DNA from: Falsirhodobacter halotolerans
Lineage (GTDB): Bacteria; Pseudomonadota; Alphaproteobacteria; Rhodobacterales; Rhodobacteraceae
Direction of reading: 5' to 3'
Assembly (NCBI RefSeq): GCF_022899245.1
Contig: NZ_JALJAZ010000001.1
Location: forward strand, 42,501 to 106,500
Length of the DNA stretch: 64,000 nt
Shown piece by piece: positions 1-11,327 of the stretch (its first letter is position 1; each line of letters starts with the position of its first letter). The translations under genes and the position numbers were made by a program. The notes below the pieces were generated by a model that had not been told where the DNA came from, ran no database searches, and worked only from the letters and a program-made list of their open reading frames with translations.

Positions 1-2733
<2,733 letters not shown>

Positions 2734-2810
2734 GATCCGGAAAAAGCCGGACCAAAAGCAACCACGACTTGAACACAGGATCAAAACGATCCCTGATGTT
2801 GTAAAACCCT

Positions 2811-2828
2811 CCCGGCAAACATGCCGGG
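2811..2828 (+). other. Hairpin in 23S-5S spacer
   Basis: A 7-bp perfect stem, CCCGGCA-AACA-TGCCGGG, lies between the 23S and 5S genes. In this position it is most likely part of the rRNA processing stem rather than a terminator, because no T-run follows and the 5S gene is directly downstream. Confidence 0.5.
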
Positions 2829-2844
2829 ACGGGGTCTTCCTCGG

Positions 2845-2961
2845 TTTGGTGGTCATAGCACGAGCAAAACACCCGATCCCATCCCGAACTCGGCCGTTAA
2901 GTGCCGTCGCGCCAATGGTACTGCGTCTCAAGACGTGGGAGAGTAGGTCACCGCCAAACCT
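2845..2961 (+). rRNA. rrf: 5S ribosomal RNA
   Basis: About 117 bases with the conserved 5S core (CCCGATCCCATCCCGAACTC) and complementary ends (TTTGGTGG with CCGCCAAA). It follows the 23S gene by about 110 bases in the normal operon order. The exact ends are set from the terminal stem and could shift by one or two bases. Confidence 0.95.
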
Positions 2962-3035
2962 AGAAAGACCCCATACTCTCAAACGATAATCCCTCTCTCG
3001 ACACAAAAGTAGCGCTCCCACAAAAGCGCAACTCC

Positions 3036-3112
<77 letters not shown>

Positions 3113-3139
3113 TCGTTTCCGACTCATCGTCACAACCAA

Positions 3140-3163
3140 CCCCGGCCAAACGCCGGGGCTTTT
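3140..3163 (+). terminator. rRNA operon terminator
   Basis: A perfect 7-bp stem (CCCCGGC, loop CAAAC, GCCGGGG) followed by CTTTT, 28 bases after the tRNA-fMet. It has the form of a Rho-independent terminator and closes the rRNA operon. Confidence 0.85.
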
Positions 3164-3169
3164 GGCATT

Positions 3170-3440
3170 TGGACGATCCGCCCTTTACCTGAACCCGGAC
3201 CTGGGGCCCGGGAAGCGCGCCGTCTTCCGCCAGACGCAGAATCCCCGCCAGATCGCCCACCAATTCCATCCGGTGGCCTCCAGGTGCCCCGGTCTCCGGG
3301 ATCATCCGCACCTCGGAGATGAGGCCGCGCAAGATCTCCGTCGCCTCGCGCTTCATCCCCGGCGCCTGAAGCGCTTCCGACAGACGGGCGATCTCGGACC
3401 GATACCGAACGCCGAGGCTCGGATGCAGACGCAGGGCAGG
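3170..3440 (-). pseudogene. Serine recombinase, C-terminal remnant
   Basis: On the minus strand a frame reads LRLHPSLGVRYRSEIARLSE and continues through an EILRGLISEVRMIPE stretch to ELVGDLAGILRLAEDG. This resembles the C-terminal tail of large site-specific serine recombinases common in Rhodobacteraceae. The catalytic resolvase domain, the zinc-ribbon region and a start codon are absent; upstream of about 3440 the frame loses any resemblance. It is therefore a decayed fragment of an element that once lay beside the tRNA-fMet gene. The family call rests on sequence pattern alone. Confidence 0.65.
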
Positions 3441-3564
3441 GGGCTTGGCCCGAAGACGGCAGCCACAAGGTTCAATTGAGTGGGAAATCGGACGCGTGGC
3501 GGTTCATGAACGTATTTCGTCCCGTCGCCGAATTGTCGTCCAGCCTTTGGCTTGTTATCGGGTG

Positions 3565-4737
3565 ATGATGGATCACGCCTCACCCTCCAGCCGGATCATC
3601 GTTGCCGGCACCTGCGGCCTTATCTTGACGGTCGGGCTTGCGCGTTTTGCCTATACGCCAATGCTTCCCCTGATGCAGACCCAACTTGGCCTCAATGCCG
3701 CGACGGGGGGCATGATGGCCACCTTCAACTATGCGGGCTATTTGTCGGCGATCCTGATCGTCACCATGGTGGGTGATCCGGCTCTGCGGCTTTGGCTGTA
3801 TCGCGCGGGATTGGTCGCGGGGTTGGTGGGCACTCTGGGCATGGGATTAACCACATCGCCCGCTTTGTGGATGGCGCTGCGCTTTCTTGGCGGGCTGGGT
3901 GCAGCCGCCGGAATGTTGCTGGGGGCGGGAATGGTGCTTTCATGGCTGATCGCCGAAGGGCGTAGGCCGCAGCTTGGTCTCCACTTCATAGGAATGGGGC
4001 TGGGGATCACCATTTCGGGCCTTTTCGTCATGGCAACTGCCTCATGGCTGACTTGGGCCGAACAGTGGATCGCGATGGGGATATTTGGGGCGGCGCTGCT
4101 TGTCCCGGCATGGATATGGCTACCATCGCCGCCCGCAACGCCCGCGCCGCCGGTGGCCAAAAAGGCGCGCGGGGTGGTCAAATCGCGCACACGGCCCCTG
4201 CAGTTTCTGGCCCTCGCCTATTGCGGTGCGGGTGTGGGCTATGTCGTCAGTGCGACCTTTTTGGTGGTCGTCACGGAAAGCCACCCTGCACTGGCGGGCA
4301 AAGGGACGTTGGTCTGGATCATCGCGGGAATCGCGGCAACGCCAGCCACGCTGGTTTGGGACCGTGTGGTCCGACGCATCGGGGACGTGTCTGCCTTGCT
4401 CTGCGCCTATGGGCTGCAGATTCTGTCTCTGCTGCTGTCGCTCCTGCCCTCACTGGCGGCGGCGATCGCCGGTGCCGTCCTGTTCGGCATGACCTTCATC
4501 GGCATCGTTTCGATGACCCTTGCCTTGGCAGGTCGACTTACGCCCGCGGCCCCGTCGCGGGCCATGGCGCAGATGACGCTGTCCTACGGGATCGCGCAGG
4601 TCACCGCGCCGGTGATCGTGGGTCTGGCTGCTGACAAGGGCGGCGGCTATGCCACCGGGCTTTGGATGGCCGTCGTGGCGATGGCGGTCGGCGTCGTGTT
4701 TCTTCTGGCCTATCACCGCGGAGTGCGACGGGCGTGA
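3565..4737 (+). CDS. MFS transporter, YbfB/YjiJ type
   Basis: A 390-residue integral membrane protein with about 12 hydrophobic segments and short loops, the layout of a compact major-facilitator transporter. The N-terminal segment LTVGLARFAYTPMLPLMQ is typical of the YbfB/YjiJ subfamily, which lacks an assigned substrate. The frame is open further upstream, but the MMDHASPS start at 3565 puts the first membrane segment about 15 residues in, as expected, while the upstream extension is charged and unlike the family. It stands alone between the rRNA operon and the LysR gene, so the context gives no hint of the substrate. Confidence 0.8.
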   Translation: MMDHASPSSRIIVAGTCGLILTVGLARFAYTPMLPLMQTQLGLNAATGGMMATFNYAGYLSAILIVTMVGDPALRLWLYRAGLVAGLVGTLGMGLTTSPALWMALRFLGGLGAAAGMLLGAGMVLSWLIAEGRRPQLGLHFIGMGLGITISGLFVMATASWLTWAEQWIAMGIFGAALLVPAWIWLPSPPATPAPPVAKKARGVVKSRTRPLQFLALAYCGAGVGYVVSATFLVVVTESHPALAGKGTLVWIIAGIAATPATLVWDRVVRRIGDVSALLCAYGLQILSLLLSLLPSLAAAIAGAVLFGMTFIGIVSMTLALAGRLTPAAPSRAMAQMTLSYGIAQVTAPVIVGLAADKGGGYATGLWMAVVAMAVGVVFLLAYHRGVRRA

Positions 4738-4827
4738 ACGTGCGGGGTGACTGGCCTTCACAGCGTCTGATCGAATGGGGACATTGATCCGGTTTTCGTG
4801 GACCCGAAGGGGGTGGATGGGTCGCGC

Positions 4828-5733
4828 TCAGGCGGACCAATTGACAAGCTGTGCGCCGACCTCGGCCGCCGCCGAAATGACCGGATCGTAACTCGACCGC
4901 ATATACGAGGCGGTGAAGCCGAGTGGCGGCGGGGTCCAGTCGGTGTCGATTTCGCAGACGCTGCCATGGCGCAGCGCGTCCTCGACAAAGTATCGCGGCA
5001 ACCCGGCGACACCGATCCCGCTCTGCGCCATTTTCAAGCAGGCGCCGATCGTGTTCGAAGGCACGATTTTTGCCCGAAGCTGCTCGTGCCTGGAGAAGCG
5101 CTCAACAATGGCGATATGTGGTTTGCTTCCCTCACCGGGTGTGAAGATTGTCAGGCTGGACAGTTCTTCCAGCGTCGTGACCGGCATGATTTCGGACACA
5201 AGGCCCGGTGCCGCGACCCAACAGAAGTCCACGGTGCCGATGTCCAAATTCACCGCGTCAAGATCGACGATGGGCCCGTTCATGAAGGCGAGGTCCAGAT
5301 CGCGCGCAAGGATGCGTTCCTCAAGCACAAGCGAGCGGTTGACCTCAAGTTCAAGCCGCACATTGGGATACCGCCGTTCCATCTCCTTCAGGAACAGGGG
5401 CAGCCAGCTGTGCGCGACCATCTCGGCCACGCCCAAACGCAGGACGGATTGCCCCTGCGTCCCACCGGCATCCAGAAACGCGGCGTAGGCCTTCATGACG
5501 TATTCGGCATGGGGGACCAGCCCCCGGCCCTCACGGGTCAGCTGAACGCCGCCCGTCGACCGTTCGAACAGCGTCTGGCCCAAAGAGTGTTCCAAATGCA
5601 AGATCCGGCTGGAGATGTTGGGCTGCGTCGTGTGCATCATATCAGCGACGCGCCGGAAGTTCCCGACGGCGGCAAGGCGAAGGAACGTCTCGATCTGCTT
5701 GAGCGAAGCTTGCAAGGCGTATCTCCCGTCCAT
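4828..5733 (-). CDS. LysR-family regulator, divergent from TRAP operon
   Basis: A 301-residue LysR-type regulator. An N-terminal winged helix-turn-helix (LKQIETFLRLAAVGNFRRVA, then TTQPNISSRI) is followed by a periplasmic-binding-protein-like effector domain. The ATG at 5733 gives the usual distance to the helix-turn-helix; the longer frame starts with TTG and has no better ribosome site. It is transcribed away from the TRAP transporter operon beginning at 5953, with 219 bases between, so it is the probable activator of that operon and responds to its substrate or a breakdown product (inference). Confidence 0.85.
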   Translation of the reverse strand: MDGRYALQASLKQIETFLRLAAVGNFRRVADMMHTTQPNISSRILHLEHSLGQTLFERSTGGVQLTREGRGLVPHAEYVMKAYAAFLDAGGTQGQSVLRLGVAEMVAHSWLPLFLKEMERRYPNVRLELEVNRSLVLEERILARDLDLAFMNGPIVDLDAVNLDIGTVDFCWVAAPGLVSEIMPVTTLEELSSLTIFTPGEGSKPHIAIVERFSRHEQLRAKIVPSNTIGACLKMAQSGIGVAGLPRYFVEDALRHGSVCEIDTDWTPPPLGFTASYMRSSYDPVISAAAEVGAQLVNWSA

Positions 5734-5817
5734 TTTTGCAAACTGCCCGCGGGTCAGGCTCTGTTTGTCGGTCAAGTCGGCAACAGGTCATAATTTCATC
5801 AATGACCCAAGCGCCCG

Positions 5818-5838
5818 TTGATAAGATTTATCGATCAA
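5818..5838. promoter_or_regulatory. Candidate LysR operator
   Basis: In the LysR-dctP divergent region, GATAA-GAT-TTATC (5820-5832) is a perfect inverted repeat, nested in TTGAT...ATCAA (5818-5838). Dyads with an AT-rich T-N11-A core are the usual LysR-type binding pattern. It lies about 115 bases upstream of dctP. Confidence 0.45.
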
Positions 5839-5952
5839 GGCGACAGTTACAAACAATTTCTCAGATGGTGCCAGATCGCGCCACAGTCGGCGCAAGAGAT
5901 GACGTCGTGAAGCGATCCCGGGGGCCCGGGACCGATAAAAAGGAGAGGTGAG

Positions 5953-6942
5953 ATGATGAGAGCTGCTCGCACCCTCGCGGTCACGTTCTGCGCCGCGATG
6001 GCTTTTGCGCCCGCGGCCATGGCGGAAACCGTCTGGACGATGCCTTCCGGCTTGCCCGAAAGCAATTTCTTCACCAAGAACATCCGCATGTTCATTGAAG
6101 AGGTCGACGCGGCGACGGGGGGCGAACTGAAAATCGACCTGCGCCCGAACAACGAATTGATGAAGCTCGACATGATCAAGCGTGGGGTCCAGTCCGGCTC
6201 GGTCCCGATCGGTGAAATTCGTCTGGGCGTCTATGGAAACGAAGATCAGATGAACCTGCTTTCGGGTGTTCCGAACCTGGCAAGCGATTATGACCAGGCG
6301 CAAAAGCTCATGGATGCGCAGATGCCGTATTTCGACAAGGTGTATGGCGAAAACGGGATGATGGTTCTCAGCTATGCACCATGGCCGGGGCAGGGCTTCT
6401 TCACCAAGATGCCAGTGGACGGGCCGGAGGATCTCGCGGGGCTTCGCGTCCGGGTTTATTCAGCATCGACCGAGGAAATGGCCGGCCTGTTGGACATGCG
6501 CCCGACGATCCTGCCCTTTGCCGAAGTGCCGCAGGCCTTTTCGACGGGCCTCATCGACTCTCTCTTCACCTCCGCGCAGACGGGTGAGGACATTCAGGTC
6601 TGGGACTATGTCGACCACTACGTCTATACCGGGTCCATGCATCCCAAGAATGCCATCATCGTCAACCGCCGGGCGTTCGACCGTCTGGACGAAGGGATGC
6701 AGACCGCGCTTGTGGAGGCCGGTCGCCGCGCCACCGAACGTTCGTTCACGATGAGCCGGGATGCCAATGAGGCGACACTGGCCGCGCTTCAAGCCCATGG
6801 CATCACGGTGACCGAGGGGTCGGAAGCCCTGCAATCCCGCCTGAGCGAGATCGGTGCCACCATGCTTGAGGAATGGGCAAGCAGCGCCAATCCCGAACAA
6901 CAGGCCGTGCTGGATGCCTATGAGGCTGCGCGCGGCAACTGA
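5953..6942 (+). CDS. dctP: TRAP transporter substrate-binding protein
   Basis: The periplasmic receptor of a tripartite ATP-independent transporter, 329 residues. A cleavable signal peptide ends at AFAPAAMA-ET. The mature protein carries the DctP fold with the conserved GLRVRV block, whose arginine normally binds the substrate's carboxylate, and the ALVEAGRRA helix near the C-terminus. The site AGGAGAGG lies 4 bases before the first of two tandem ATGs. It opens an operon with dctQ and dctM. The substrate is unknown; the downstream hydantoinase and molybdoenzyme suggest an organic acid or N-acyl compound. Confidence 0.92.
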   Translation: MMRAARTLAVTFCAAMAFAPAAMAETVWTMPSGLPESNFFTKNIRMFIEEVDAATGGELKIDLRPNNELMKLDMIKRGVQSGSVPIGEIRLGVYGNEDQMNLLSGVPNLASDYDQAQKLMDAQMPYFDKVYGENGMMVLSYAPWPGQGFFTKMPVDGPEDLAGLRVRVYSASTEEMAGLLDMRPTILPFAEVPQAFSTGLIDSLFTSAQTGEDIQVWDYVDHYVYTGSMHPKNAIIVNRRAFDRLDEGMQTALVEAGRRATERSFTMSRDANEATLAALQAHGITVTEGSEALQSRLSEIGATMLEEWASSANPEQQAVLDAYEAARGN

Positions 6943-6951
6943 CCCCACCTT

Positions 6952-6972
6952 ACGGGCACCGCCTGTGCCCGT
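6952..6972 (+). terminator. Hairpin between dctP and dctQ
   Basis: A perfect 8-bp stem, ACGGGCAC-CGCCT-GTGCCCGT, followed by TCCTTTC. It starts 10 bases after the dctP stop. In TRAP and ABC operons such hairpins let the binding protein be made in excess over the membrane subunits, by partial termination or by protecting the upstream mRNA. Confidence 0.6.
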
Positions 6973-7017
6973 TCCTTTCGATACTGTCCCCCCAGGGTCC
7001 ATGCACGGGATGTCCGG

Positions 7018-7542
7018 ATGATGGAAAAATGTCTTGATGGCCTTTACGCGCTTTGTGGATATCTGGCGGCGTTCTTTCTTGCCATGATCGCGGTTCTGAC
7101 GGCGGTGCAGATCGTCGCGCGGCAGTTCGGTTGGGCGCTGGAGACGGTGGAGCTTTCCGGCTTTTGTCTGGCGGCGTCGACCTTTTTTGCCCTGGCCCAT
7201 ACGCTGGTGCGGGGCGATCATATCCGGGTCGGGTTCGCCGAAAACTCGACCCGACGCTGGCTGGTGCGGGGATCTGACCTGTGGGCCTGCGCCGCCAGCT
7301 TCGTCGTGGTCGCCTATTGCGCCTGGCACATGATCAGATTCACCTTGGAAAGTCATGCCTATGGCGATCTGTCGCCCGGGTTGATGGCGATACCGATGTG
7401 GATTCCCCAATGCGCCGTGGCGTTCGGACTGGTTGTCCTGGCGGTTGCGCTGTTGCATCAGATCGTGCGGCTGATCGGGGGACGAAACACCCAATTCGAA
7501 GACGCCCGGCACCGGAACGCCGCCGGCATCAGCCCCGAGTAA
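7018..7542 (+). CDS. dctQ: TRAP transporter small permease
   Basis: A 174-residue membrane protein with four hydrophobic segments (about residues 10-35, 45-70, 90-115 and 125-150), the size and layout of DctQ. The stretch ETVELSGFCLAASTFFALAH matches the conserved DctQ block after the first segment, followed by the characteristic RGDHIRV. It pairs with DctM to form the sodium-driven transport unit in the inner membrane. The next gene starts four bases after its stop. Confidence 0.9.
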   Translation: MMEKCLDGLYALCGYLAAFFLAMIAVLTAVQIVARQFGWALETVELSGFCLAASTFFALAHTLVRGDHIRVGFAENSTRRWLVRGSDLWACAASFVVVAYCAWHMIRFTLESHAYGDLSPGLMAIPMWIPQCAVAFGLVVLAVALLHQIVRLIGGRNTQFEDARHRNAAGISPE

Positions 7543-7546
7543 GGTC

Positions 7547-8851
7547 ATGGATCCCGTCTTCACCTCAATGATCGCCCTGGGCGCGGCCATGATCGTGCTG
7601 CTGATCAGCGGCGTCTGGATCGCCATCGCGCTGCTGAGCGTGGGGATCCTGACATTCCTGCTTTTCACCCATGCGGACCCCGCCCTTCTGGTGCCGTCGA
7701 CCCTGTGGGACGCAAGCTGGAACTGGGCATTGACCGCCTTGCCGCTTTTCATCTGGATGGGGGAGATCCTGTCCCGGTCGGGCCTGTCGGCGAACCTGTT
7801 CGGCGGTCTTGCCCCCTGGTTGCGCCGTTGGCCCGGCGGGTTGATGCATGTGAACGTCGTGGGCTGCGGCATCATGGCGGCGGTCGCGGGGTCCTCGGCG
7901 GTCACCACGGCCACGGTCGGCCGGATGAGTATTCCCGAACTGACCCGCCGCGGGTATGACCGCGACATGATGATCGGCTCGCTTGCCGGGGCGGGAACCT
8001 TCGGGCTTCTGATCCCGCCGTCGATCATCATGATCGTCTATGGCGTTCTGGCGCAGCAATCGGTGGCACGGCTGTTTATCGCGGGCATCCTGCCGGGGCT
8101 TTGTCTCGTCGTGCTGTTCTCAAGCTATATCGCCCTGTGGGCGCGGTTCAACCGGTCCAAGGCGCCTGTGCCCGAACCGGCCATGTCATTCCGCGAGAAG
8201 CTTTCGGCTTCGCGAGAGCTGACCCCTGTTTTGCTGTTAATCGTCGCGGTCATCGCCTCGATCTATGGTGGCCTTGCCACCGCGACCGAGGCGGCGACCA
8301 TCGGCATCCTCGGGGCGCTCGGTCTGGCGGCCCTGAACCGCAGCCTCGATCGCCGCATGTTTCTTGACAGTCTGATGGCGGCGACCCGCCTGTCCTGCAT
8401 GATCGCCTTGGTGATCTCGGCGGCATCCGTGCTGTCGGTCGCGGTGGGATTTGCGGATATTCCGCGCACTTTGGCCGGATGGGTCGAAGGGATCGAACTG
8501 TCGCGGCTGGGGTTGATCCTTGCCTTGACGATCTTCTTCCTGATCTTGGGCTGCTTTCTCGAAGGTGTCTCGATCCTCGTGCTGTCTTCCGCTGTCGTGC
8601 TGCCGATGGTCGACGCGGCGGGGATCGACCTTTTGTGGTTCGGCATCTACATCGTGATCGTGATCGAATGCGCACAGATCACCCCGCCGCTCGGGTTCAA
8701 CCTGATCGTCCTGAAGTCGATGACGGGCCGTAGCATCTGGGAGATCACCCGCGCGACGCTGCCCTTCCTGATTCTGTTGCTGGTCATGATCGCGCTGATC
8801 GTTGCCTTTCCCCAAATCGTGACCGCTCTGCCCCAGATGATGTCGAACTGA
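7547..8851 (+). CDS. dctM: TRAP transporter large permease
   Basis: A 434-residue membrane protein of the DctM family with about 12 hydrophobic segments. It has the conserved GSSAVTTATVG motif near residue 125 and the related SLAGAGTFGLLIPPS block, both signatures of the transport channel, plus ITPPLGFNL near the C-terminus. It carries substrate handed over by DctP, driven by a sodium gradient. It sits four bases behind dctQ and 12 bases before the molybdoenzyme gene, so the operon probably continues. Confidence 0.93.
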   Translation: MDPVFTSMIALGAAMIVLLISGVWIAIALLSVGILTFLLFTHADPALLVPSTLWDASWNWALTALPLFIWMGEILSRSGLSANLFGGLAPWLRRWPGGLMHVNVVGCGIMAAVAGSSAVTTATVGRMSIPELTRRGYDRDMMIGSLAGAGTFGLLIPPSIIMIVYGVLAQQSVARLFIAGILPGLCLVVLFSSYIALWARFNRSKAPVPEPAMSFREKLSASRELTPVLLLIVAVIASIYGGLATATEAATIGILGALGLAALNRSLDRRMFLDSLMAATRLSCMIALVISAASVLSVAVGFADIPRTLAGWVEGIELSRLGLILALTIFFLILGCFLEGVSILVLSSAVVLPMVDAAGIDLLWFGIYIVIVIECAQITPPLGFNLIVLKSMTGRSIWEITRATLPFLILLLVMIALIVAFPQIVTALPQMMSN

Positions 8852-8863
8852 GATCTTAGGGAC

Positions 8864-11278
8864 GTGTCGTCCCGGCCCATGTCCCATGCCTCTTCCCGGA
8901 CGGGGGGGCGGCCTCCAACTGCCCGAGATGTCATGCTCAAACGCGCTGCCAATCCCGTCGTTGCCACCCATTGGGGCCTTTACCGGGCCGAAATGGACGG
9001 CAACCGGCCCCAGGCTCTGGTCCCCATTGCCGCCGATCCCGATCCCTCACCGTTGAGCGAGGCGATGATCGCCGCGCTTGACGCGCCGTCACGGATTCGG
9101 CGTCCAGCTGTGCGGCAGGGGTTTTTGCGTCGGATCGAACGGGGTGGCCCCCCCGGAAGCCCCAATGCGCGCGGTCAAGAACCTTTCGTCGAACTGCCAT
9201 GGGACGAGGCGCTGGATATCGCCGCCGCCGAGCTTGGGCGCGTGCGCGCCGCCTATGGCAACGGGGCGATCTATGGTGGCTCATACGGCTGGGGGTCGGC
9301 GGGTCGCTTCCACCATGCGCAAAGCCAGGTGCATCGCTTTCTCAACAGCATCGGCGGCTACACCCGGTCGGTGCAAAATTACAGCTTTGCCGCGGCCAGC
9401 GCGATCGTCCCGCGTATTCTTGGAACGCATGACGGTCTTGTGGAGGGCCATACAAGCTGGGCCCGCATTGCGGAACATACGGAAACCGTCTTGATGTTCG
9501 GCGGCGTTCCACGACGCAACGCCCAAGTCTCGTCCGGGGGAGTTGGGAGGCATATCGTCGAAGAACACCTTAAGGCGCTGCGCCAGCGGGGGGCGCGGTT
9601 GATTTCCGCGTCGCCGGTGCGGAGTGATACCGAAGGCGGGGGTGTGGAATGGCTGCCGGTTCGCCCCGGAACGGACACAGCACTGATGCTCGGCATGGCC
9701 CATGTGCTGATCGAGGACGGTCTTGTTGACCGCGATTTCCTGGACAGGTGCACGACCGGATACGAGGTGCTTCGGGATTACGTCATGGGGTGTTCGGGGG
9801 GACCCGCGCGAACGCCCCAATGGGCCGAAGCGATCTGCGGCGTTCGCGCGGACCGGATGCGGGACCTCGCCCGCCACCTTTCGGCCACGCGAAGCTTCAT
9901 CATGGTCGCCTGGTCGCTGCAACGCGCCGACCATGGCGAACAACCCTATTGGATGGCGATGGCGCTGGCGGCGATGCTGGGGCAGGTCGGTCTGCCCGGG
10001 GGCGGGTTCGGATACGGGTATGCCTCGGCCAACGGGATCGGCCAGGCGCCGATGCCATTTCGCTTTCCCGCCCTGTCGCAGCTTGCGAACGGAGTCGACG
10101 ATTACATCCCCGTGGCCCGCATCACCGACGCCTTGGAAACGCCCGGCGGCGCGTATCACTTCGACGGTCAACGGCGGACCTATCCCGATATTCGGCTGGT
10201 CTATTGGGCAGGGGGCAACCCGTTTCACCACCACCAGGATCTGAACCGGCTGCGCCGGGCCTGGCAACGGCCCGAAACCGTGATCGTGCACGAGGGGTGG
10301 TGGAACCCGCTGGCCCGGCATGCCGATATCGTCTTTCCCGTGACCACCCCGCTGGAACGCAACGACATCGCGGCGTCGGCGCGCGATCACTTCATCGCCG
10401 CATCGCATGCTGTGGCCACCCCGGCCCATGAGGCGCGCAACGATTACGACATTTTCTCCGCCCTCGCCGCACGCCTTGGGGCCGAACAGGACTTCACCGC
10501 CGGGCGGGATGAGGAGGCGTGGCTGCGTCACCTATATGCCGAAGCGGGGGAACGGGCGTCAGCGGTGGGCATCACACTGCCGCCGTTTGATGCCTTCTGG
10601 AAGGACGGCATCCTCATGATCGACCCCGCGCCGTCCGAATACACACGCGATCTTCTGGCCGATTTTCGTGCGGACCCGGAGGGCGCGCCGCTGCAGACAC
10701 CCTCGGGCCGGCTTGAGATTTTCTCAAAAACCATCGCGGATTTCGGCTATGACGATTGCCCCGGGCATCCCGCATGGCTGGCGCCGAAGGAATGGCTGGG
10801 TGCGCCGATGGCGGCGACCTATGGCCTGCATCTTCTGTCAAACCAGCCGCGTCACCGCCTGCACAGTCAATACGACATGGCCGGTCCCTCTGTGGCGGCG
10901 AAACGTCATGGGCGGGAAACGATCTGGTTGCATCCGATCGACGCGGCCAGCCGCGGGCTGGCCGAGGGGGCTCCGGTCCGGGTCTTCAACGACCGCGGGG
11001 CGTGCTTGGCAATTCTGGCCATGGACGACGCGATGCTGCCCGGCGTTGCGGTGTTGCCGACCGGCGCGTGGTATGACCCGGTCCCCTCCGGGGCGGGGGA
11101 CGCGGATGCACCGCTGGAGGTTCATGGAAATCCCAATGTGCTGACCGCCGATCGCGGGACGTCGAAATTGGCGCAAGGATGTTCCGCGCAATCCTGTCTT
11201 GTCGAGGTGGAACCGTGGCGGCGTCCGTTGCCACCGGTCCGCGCCTTCTTGCCACCGGACTTCGTTCCCCGCGCCTGA
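8864..11278 (+). CDS. BisC/DMSO-reductase-type molybdopterin oxidoreductase
   Basis: An 804-residue single-subunit enzyme of the DMSO reductase family, closest in pattern to biotin-sulfoxide, DMSO and TMAO reductases. There is no CxxC iron-sulfur motif at the N-terminus, as in that branch. The block YGGSYGWGSAGRFHHAQ followed by SVQNYSFAAA matches DMSO reductase, where the serine of the (D/N)YS motif binds molybdenum. The C-terminal molybdopterin-dinucleotide domain contains LHLLSNQPRHRLHSQYD. No Tat signal is visible, so it probably acts in the cytoplasm, as BisC does. The GTG at 8864 has the site TTAGGGAC; an ATG at 8933 is an alternative start. It lies between the TRAP and hydantoinase genes. 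The substrate is unknown. Confidence 0.85.
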   Translation: MSSRPMSHASSRTGGRPPTARDVMLKRAANPVVATHWGLYRAEMDGNRPQALVPIAADPDPSPLSEAMIAALDAPSRIRRPAVRQGFLRRIERGGPPGSPNARGQEPFVELPWDEALDIAAAELGRVRAAYGNGAIYGGSYGWGSAGRFHHAQSQVHRFLNSIGGYTRSVQNYSFAAASAIVPRILGTHDGLVEGHTSWARIAEHTETVLMFGGVPRRNAQVSSGGVGRHIVEEHLKALRQRGARLISASPVRSDTEGGGVEWLPVRPGTDTALMLGMAHVLIEDGLVDRDFLDRCTTGYEVLRDYVMGCSGGPARTPQWAEAICGVRADRMRDLARHLSATRSFIMVAWSLQRADHGEQPYWMAMALAAMLGQVGLPGGGFGYGYASANGIGQAPMPFRFPALSQLANGVDDYIPVARITDALETPGGAYHFDGQRRTYPDIRLVYWAGGNPFHHHQDLNRLRRAWQRPETVIVHEGWWNPLARHADIVFPVTTPLERNDIAASARDHFIAASHAVATPAHEARNDYDIFSALAARLGAEQDFTAGRDEEAWLRHLYAEAGERASAVGITLPPFDAFWKDGILMIDPAPSEYTRDLLADFRADPEGAPLQTPSGRLEIFSKTIADFGYDDCPGHPAWLAPKEWLGAPMAATYGLHLLSNQPRHRLHSQYDMAGPSVAAKRHGRETIWLHPIDAASRGLAEGAPVRVFNDRGACLAILAMDDAMLPGVAVLPTGAWYDPVPSGAGDADAPLEVHGNPNVLTADRGTSKLAQGCSAQSCLVEVEPWRRPLPPVRAFLPPDFVPRA

Positions 11279-11287
11279 CACCCCGTC

Positions 11288-11307
11288 ATGGCCCCGCGCG
11301 GGGCCAT
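11288..11307. other. 20-base palindrome between molybdoenzyme and hyuA
   Basis: A perfect 20-base palindrome (ATGGCCCCGC followed by its complement) lies 9 bases after the molybdoenzyme stop and 20 bases before the hyuA start. No T-run follows. It could partially terminate transcription, stabilise the upstream mRNA or bind a protein. Confidence 0.55.
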
Positions 11308-11327
11308 ACCCAAAAGAGAGTTCAAGG

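Noticed and set aside
6460-8031. A 523-codon minus-strand frame opposite the TRAP genes
   Set aside because: It is antisense to convincing dctPQM genes and reflects high third-position G+C.
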